A stretch of DNA of 64,000 nucleotides from CBDFKQ01 sp965248855 (GTDB lineage Bacteria > Bacteroidota > Bacteroidia > Cytophagales > 172606-1): contig CBDFKQ010000011.1 in assembly GCA_965248855.1 (NCBI GenBank), positions 62,001 through 126,000 on the forward strand, given 5' to 3'. Below are positions 61,492 to 64,000 of this stretch, piece after piece. The translations under genes and the position numbers were made by a program. Numbering within the stretch: the stretch's first letter is position 1; every line of letters begins with the position of its first letter. Below the pieces are notes generated by a model, which saw nothing but the letters and a program-made list of their open reading frames with translations, was not told the origin of the DNA and did not search any database.

Positions 61492-64000
61492 ATGACAGTC
61501 AAAAAATATTCATTCTTTTTCCTGATTTTTATTTGTTCAATCCCTTGTTTAGCAATTGCCGGAGGTATAAAAGGGGCAGTAAAAAATACAAAAGGCGAAA
61601 AGCTTTCGTATGCTTCAATTTCAGTAAAGGAAACTTCAAATGGAACTATTGCCAACGACGATGGGCAATATGAACTCACTTTAAACCCCGGGAAATATGA
61701 AATCGTTTTTCAGTATTTAAATCACAAAACAATTTATAAAACGGTAGAAATCAAAAATGAATTTGTAATTATTGATGTAGTTTTAGAAGAAGTGGTAATT
61801 AATTTAAAAGAAGTTCAGGTATCAAATAAAAATGAAGACCCTGCTTATACCATTATGCGAAAAGCTATTTCAATGGCACGTTTTCATATTTTAGAAGTCG
61901 ATGCCTATACAGCTCGCACATATGTAAAAGGAACAGGTAAAGTGAAAGAAATTTCGGGAGTATTAAAATTACTTGCCGGGAAAAAGATTGAAAAGGAAAC
62001 AGGTGTAAAGGTTGGGCAAACTTATGTAATGGAATCAATAAATGATGTTTCATTTAAACAAACAAATACCGTTAAAGAAAAAGTTATTTCAAGGCGAAGT
62101 AATTTCCCCAAGCAAGTGCAACAAAATGGAAACGCAATTATGGGTTTTTCCACCGCTAATTTTTATTCACCTAAAATTAATGGTGTGATATCACCTCTTT
62201 CTCCTTCGGCATTTGCTTACTATAATTTTAGCTATGAAGGAATGTTTGAAGATAAAGGCGTGCAGGTAAATAAAATAAGGGTTACACCAAGATCAAAAGG
62301 CTCAAATGTAAATTCCGGAATAATTAATATAATTGAAAATTCATGGGCCATACATAGTCTGAATATGAAAACAGAAGATGAAAATGGTAAATATTATATA
62401 AAACAATTATATTCTCCGTTTAACGATGTGTGGATGCCTTTTTATTTTGAATTCGGAATAGAATTTGATTCTTTCGGTATCAATTTTGGGGGCAGGTATA
62501 TAACTAATGTGCGAAACTATGATGTAAAAGTTAATCCAAAGTTTCACCAACAACCTGTGGTGATAGATGAGAAAATTGACAAAGCTGAGGCAAAAGAAAA
62601 CAAGAATACTAAAATTAATAAAAAGTCTGATCTGACAAAACAACCATTAACCCGAAAACAATTAAAGAAAATTGTGAATGATTTGGAAAAAGAAAGTAAA
62701 AAGGAAAGAAAAGCAAATCATGAAAAAATAGATTTAATTCAAGATTATAATATCTCCCTTGATAGCGCTGCAGATAAAAAAAATAATGATTTCTGGAATA
62801 CTGAACGCCAAGTGCCACTTACAGTTAATGAATCAAAAGGTTATGCTCAGGCAGATAGCATTGCAAAAGCCGATCAGGTAAATATTAAAAAAGATTCGTT
62901 GCGCAACTTACCTGTTTTTAAATTTAAACATATTTTTCTTGGCCGTTCTTATAGATATGGGAAAAAAGATCCATTATACGGTTATCAGACAAGATTAACA
63001 TATAATTCACCTTTAGATGCACAAAATGTAATTGGTAACTTTTATAATAGTGTTGAGGGATATTATTTAAATGCCGGTTTAAATTATACAAAAAGTAAAA
63101 ATCAGGAAAATAAATTTGAAGCAAATTCGAATTTTCGCTATTCATTTGCTCGCAGCAGGTTGAACGGTGTTTTAGGCCTTAGTTATTCATTTAATAATTT
63201 AGAAGATCAAATTTCAATTTCTGGAGGGAGGTTCGTACAGCAATTCAATAATCAAAATCCAATTTCTCCATTCATGAATACATTTTATTCATTGTTTTTG
63301 GAAAAAAATTATATGAAGCTTTATGAAAAAACTTTTGCTAATATTTCTTACAGAAAGTTTTTAACAGAACAATTTACATTTAATACAAATTTTGAATTTG
63401 CACAACGAAACCATCTTCAAAATAATCATTTTACTCCCTGGATTGATGATAAAAACCAATCATATTCTTCCAACGATCCTGTAAACATTGAAAAGGATTC
63501 CACTAAGTTTAATACCCACAATACGTTATTATTTAACCTCGAATTGCGGATAAGACCTTTTGCTAAAGCAGGAAAATTCAACGGTCATAAGTATACTATT
63601 AACAGAAATAAACCTTCATTTTTTTTAAGAAGTAGAATGGGTTTATTGGAAGAAAGCAAATTTACACAATTGGAATTTGTATACGATCAGACATGGGAAT
63701 TAGAAAAGCTGGGTGAATTTCACATAAATGCCAAAGTGGGTACTTTTGTAAATAAACCCACATATTTTATTGATTTTAAGCATTTTAATGGAAATCAAAC
63801 CCTTTTTACATTAGGTAATTTTGAATCCTTCCGTAATTTGGAATATTACACATTTAGTACAGCTCAGAATTATTTGGAAATTCATGCCAATAATTCTTTT
63901 CAGAAATTTTTATTATCACAAATAACAATTTTAAGACTAACAGGCTTAAAAGAAAATGTTTTTGCCAATTATTTTAATACTTTCAGTCAGGGTAATAGAT
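61492..64000 (+). CDS. DUF5686 / carboxypeptidase-regulatory-like outer-membrane protein (partial)
   Basis: An open frame of 836 codons from ATG 61492 to the right edge without a stop. Signal peptide (KKYSFFFLIFICSIPCLAIA), then a carboxypeptidase-D-like domain (IKGAVKNTKGEKLSYASISV, IANDDGQYELTLNPGKYEIVF, about 25-105), the segment DPAYTIMRKAISMARFH and a long beta-strand-rich region typical of DUF5686 proteins, ending in the barrel (LKENVFANYFNTFSQGNR). Probably an outer-membrane barrel of unknown function. The C-terminus is outside the window. Confidence 0.82.
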   Translation, partial: MTVKKYSFFFLIFICSIPCLAIAGGIKGAVKNTKGEKLSYASISVKETSNGTIANDDGQYELTLNPGKYEIVFQYLNHKTIYKTVEIKNEFVIIDVVLEEVVINLKEVQVSNKNEDPAYTIMRKAISMARFHILEVDAYTARTYVKGTGKVKEISGVLKLLAGKKIEKETGVKVGQTYVMESINDVSFKQTNTVKEKVISRRSNFPKQVQQNGNAIMGFSTANFYSPKINGVISPLSPSAFAYYNFSYEGMFEDKGVQVNKIRVTPRSKGSNVNSGIINIIENSWAIHSLNMKTEDENGKYYIKQLYSPFNDVWMPFYFEFGIEFDSFGINFGGRYITNVRNYDVKVNPKFHQQPVVIDEKIDKAEAKENKNTKINKKSDLTKQPLTRKQLKKIVNDLEKESKKERKANHEKIDLIQDYNISLDSAADKKNNDFWNTERQVPLTVNESKGYAQADSIAKADQVNIKKDSLRNLPVFKFKHIFLGRSYRYGKKDPLYGYQTRLTYNSPLDAQNVIGNFYNSVEGYYLNAGLNYTKSKNQENKFEANSNFRYSFARSRLNGVLGLSYSFNNLEDQISISGGRFVQQFNNQNPISPFMNTFYSLFLEKNYMKLYEKTFANISYRKFLTEQFTFNTNFEFAQRNHLQNNHFTPWIDDKNQSYSSNDPVNIEKDSTKFNTHNTLLFNLELRIRPFAKAGKFNGHKYTINRNKPSFFLRSRMGLLEESKFTQLEFVYDQTWELEKLGEFHINAKVGTFVNKPTYFIDFKHFNGNQTLFTLGNFESFRNLEYYTFSTAQNYLEIHANNSFQKFLLSQITILRLTGLKENVFANYFNTFSQGNR

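Noticed and set aside
1..64000. tRNA, rRNA or CRISPR arrays
   Set aside because: No cloverleaf, rRNA-like conserved stretch or regularly spaced direct repeats were noticed; the short repeats are hairpin elements with irregular spacing.

Overview
This window comes from an AT-rich genome of the phylum Bacteroidota, probably Chitinophagaceae-like. The evidence is SusC/SusD, LpxB, HxlR/YCII and DUF5686 families, TANNTTTG-type -7 promoter boxes with TTTG-like -33 boxes, and almost no Shine-Dalgarno sequences. Family assignments come from reading the translated sequence by eye; no database search was possible.

Layout. 0-6.5 kb: housekeeping genes (phosphoesterase end, dienelactone hydrolase, QueD/PTPS-like, lpxB, fumC) and an HxlR-controlled redox pair. 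6.8-26.9 kb: a sulfatase island. It holds a formylglycine-generating enzyme, a DUF2490 protein, SusC/SusD, three sulfatases, a LamG-like protein, a second TonB receptor, two paralogous orphan periplasmic binding proteins, two tiny membrane proteins and a fatty-acid-hydroxylase-type enzyme. 27-31 kb: a truncated nuclease, a decayed gene and a REP-associated transposase remnant. 31-45 kb: YCII/SnoaL/ECF42-like sigma cluster, RidA, a papain-like protease, TPR, regulator, BNR and serine hydrolase genes. 45-59 kb: OLD-like ATPase, lipoproteins, a frameshifted prolyl oligopeptidase, GlxA-type regulator, M43 protease and a GmrSD-like DUF262 protein. 59-64 kb: cyclase-family protein, TPR-caspase protein and the start of a DUF5686 protein. 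Several families of short hairpin repeats are scattered from 30 kb to 57 kb.

Main discovery. Three transcription units of the sulfatase island are each preceded by a short ORF (26-36 codons) that ends in a run of cysteine codons immediately before the stop: five Cys at 10288-10395 (before susC), Cys-Cys-Cys at 24479-24589 and Cys-Asn-Cys-Cys-Cys at 7843-7923 (before the two binding proteins). The rest of the three peptides is unrelated, which fits codon sensing rather than peptide function. All three leaders also have a palindrome of the form CTCTA-N9-TAGAG with identical spacing at their promoters. The natural reading is a cysteine-responsive, dual-level control (operator plus poly-Cys leader attenuator) of a sulfur-scavenging locus. 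It is analogous to poly-cysteine sORF attenuators reported in mycobacteria, but I know of no description in Bacteroidota.

How the genes could work together. SusCD and the second TonB receptor import sulfated organics. FGE activates the sulfatases by converting the CxPxR cysteine to formylglycine, the sulfatases release sulfate, and the orphan binding proteins may capture an anion. No glycoside hydrolase is present, so the locus looks like sulfur acquisition rather than carbohydrate catabolism. A second notable pair is two paralogous coiled-coil-like proteins (37235 and 44890), each preceded by the same 30-bp palindrome.
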